From assembly GCF_004359215.1 (NCBI RefSeq), contig NC_090618.1, positions 760,575 through 824,574 of the forward strand: a stretch of DNA of 64,000 nt, in the 5' to 3' direction. This stretch comes from Bremia lactucae (Eukaryota; Oomycota; Peronosporomycetes; Peronosporales; Peronosporaceae). The notes under the pieces were generated by a model that saw only the letters and a list, made by a program, of their open reading frames with translations, was not told the DNA's origin and did no database searches. This document shows, one piece after another, positions 63,711 to 64,000 of this stretch (within the stretch, counting starts at the first letter, position 1; each line of letters starts with the position of its first letter). The position numbers and the translations under genes were made by a program.

Positions 63711-64000
63711 AGGATGCGTTTGCATCCTACGTGGCAATCCTATTTTGTACGCACTGCCTCTGCGATGCAGTACACGAAATGGCCCAATGAACTTGGGTAG
63801 TAGCCTACTACTACCCACTCCACGCTTAGATAGGTTAACCGTAGAGAGTAGCACTAGATCATTAATTTTAAATGAATGAACATTTGCTCTTCCATGTTTG
63901 TCTGCATTCCGTTTCTGACGGTCCACTGCGTTAGCAATGGAGTCCTGAACGAAACGGATTATTGATTCTCGACTTAGCAGAAATTCTTCTGCTGACTCAT
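62968..64000 (-). pseudogene. Integrase C-terminus and chromodomain of element E
   Basis: The frame 63926-63336 reads NDLVLLSTVNLSKRGVGSSR, KFIGPFRVLHRRGSAYKIG and HPTFYVGRLRPYHQYAV. After one frame break 63228-62968 reads TSYLVRWRGYPPSHNSWEPR and VEGLARQYDETHP, the chromodomain. The same DNA is read on the plus strand by the antisense frame. Confidence 0.8.

Larger units (their letters stand above)
61471..64000 (-). mobile_element. Element E, C-family Ty3/Gypsy, truncated by window end
   Basis: A minus-oriented copy whose 3' end lies in the window. From left to right it has the LTR, the antisense frame (61993-63710, plus strand), the chromodomain (63228-62968, minus) and the integrase C-terminus (63926-63336 and beyond). 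It has no N gap, so it shows the sequence missing in element C. The rest lies past 64000. Confidence 0.85.

Noticed and set aside
1..64000. CRISPR arrays, bacterial operons, riboswitches and rRNA genes
   Set aside because: No regular repeat-spacer array or bacterial gene order is present, and introns with eukaryotic splice sites show nuclear eukaryotic DNA. No tRNA or rRNA gene could be recognised by eye; a covariance-model scan was not possible.

Overview
The window looks like nuclear DNA of an oomycete (Peronosporales: Phytophthora or downy-mildew type). The evidence is compact genes with introns of about 40-90 bp (donors mostly GTNNGT), a secreted RXLR-type effector candidate, a complex I B8 subunit and divergent gene pairs separated by under 100 bp. 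Large decayed chromoviral Ty3/Gypsy elements separate the gene islands. The species cannot be named from the sequence.

Layout. 1-560: LTR scraps and a 100-N gap. 772-4305: cytosolic isoleucyl-tRNA synthetase, followed by a 505-N gap and an exact repeat of its 3' end (4858-6233) that is almost certainly an assembly artefact. 6343-7368: mitochondrial carrier. 7369-9520: mostly empty, with one chimeric Gypsy scrap. 9521-35600: retrotransposon block. It holds element A (9521-17018, minus), rearranged fragment D (17031-20345, minus), an integrase scrap, element B (about 20787-26556, plus, LTR-bounded, lacking its reverse transcriptase core), and element C (26738-34990, plus, both LTRs and a 5-bp CTAAT target duplication). 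36347-60242: a gene-rich island holding a DYRK kinase, a possible RecA-fold protein, a TPT/DMT transporter, an S28 peptidase pseudogene, a CENP-B/pogo-type DNA-binding protein, NDUFA2, a mitochondrial-looking membrane protein, an OB-fold candidate, a long palindromic element, an RXLR candidate, a CDK-like kinase, a membrane protein, a CaM-kinase-like kinase and a four-PDZ protein. 60840-61470: pogo-like transposase remnant cut by the LTR of element E, a second C-family copy (minus) running off the right edge.

The most interesting signal is in the retrotransposons. Each Gypsy lineage that keeps its 3' end (A, B and C/D/E) has an antisense open reading frame that starts just inside the 3' LTR and runs toward pol. 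In the C family it overlaps the integrase C-terminus and chromodomain on the opposite strand. Its visible architecture is an acidic Ser/Pro-rich N-terminus, a Cys-containing middle and a coiled-coil-like C-terminus, and it recurs in three copies. Other notable points are a 476-bp inversion inside the gag of C bounded by 6-bp inverted repeats, a perfect 25-bp inverted repeat in the protease of B, and a candidate domesticated transposase DNA-binding domain.

The host genes are independent housekeeping and signalling genes, as is usual in eukaryotes; there is no operon. Exon structures were worked out by hand from splice signals and reading frame.
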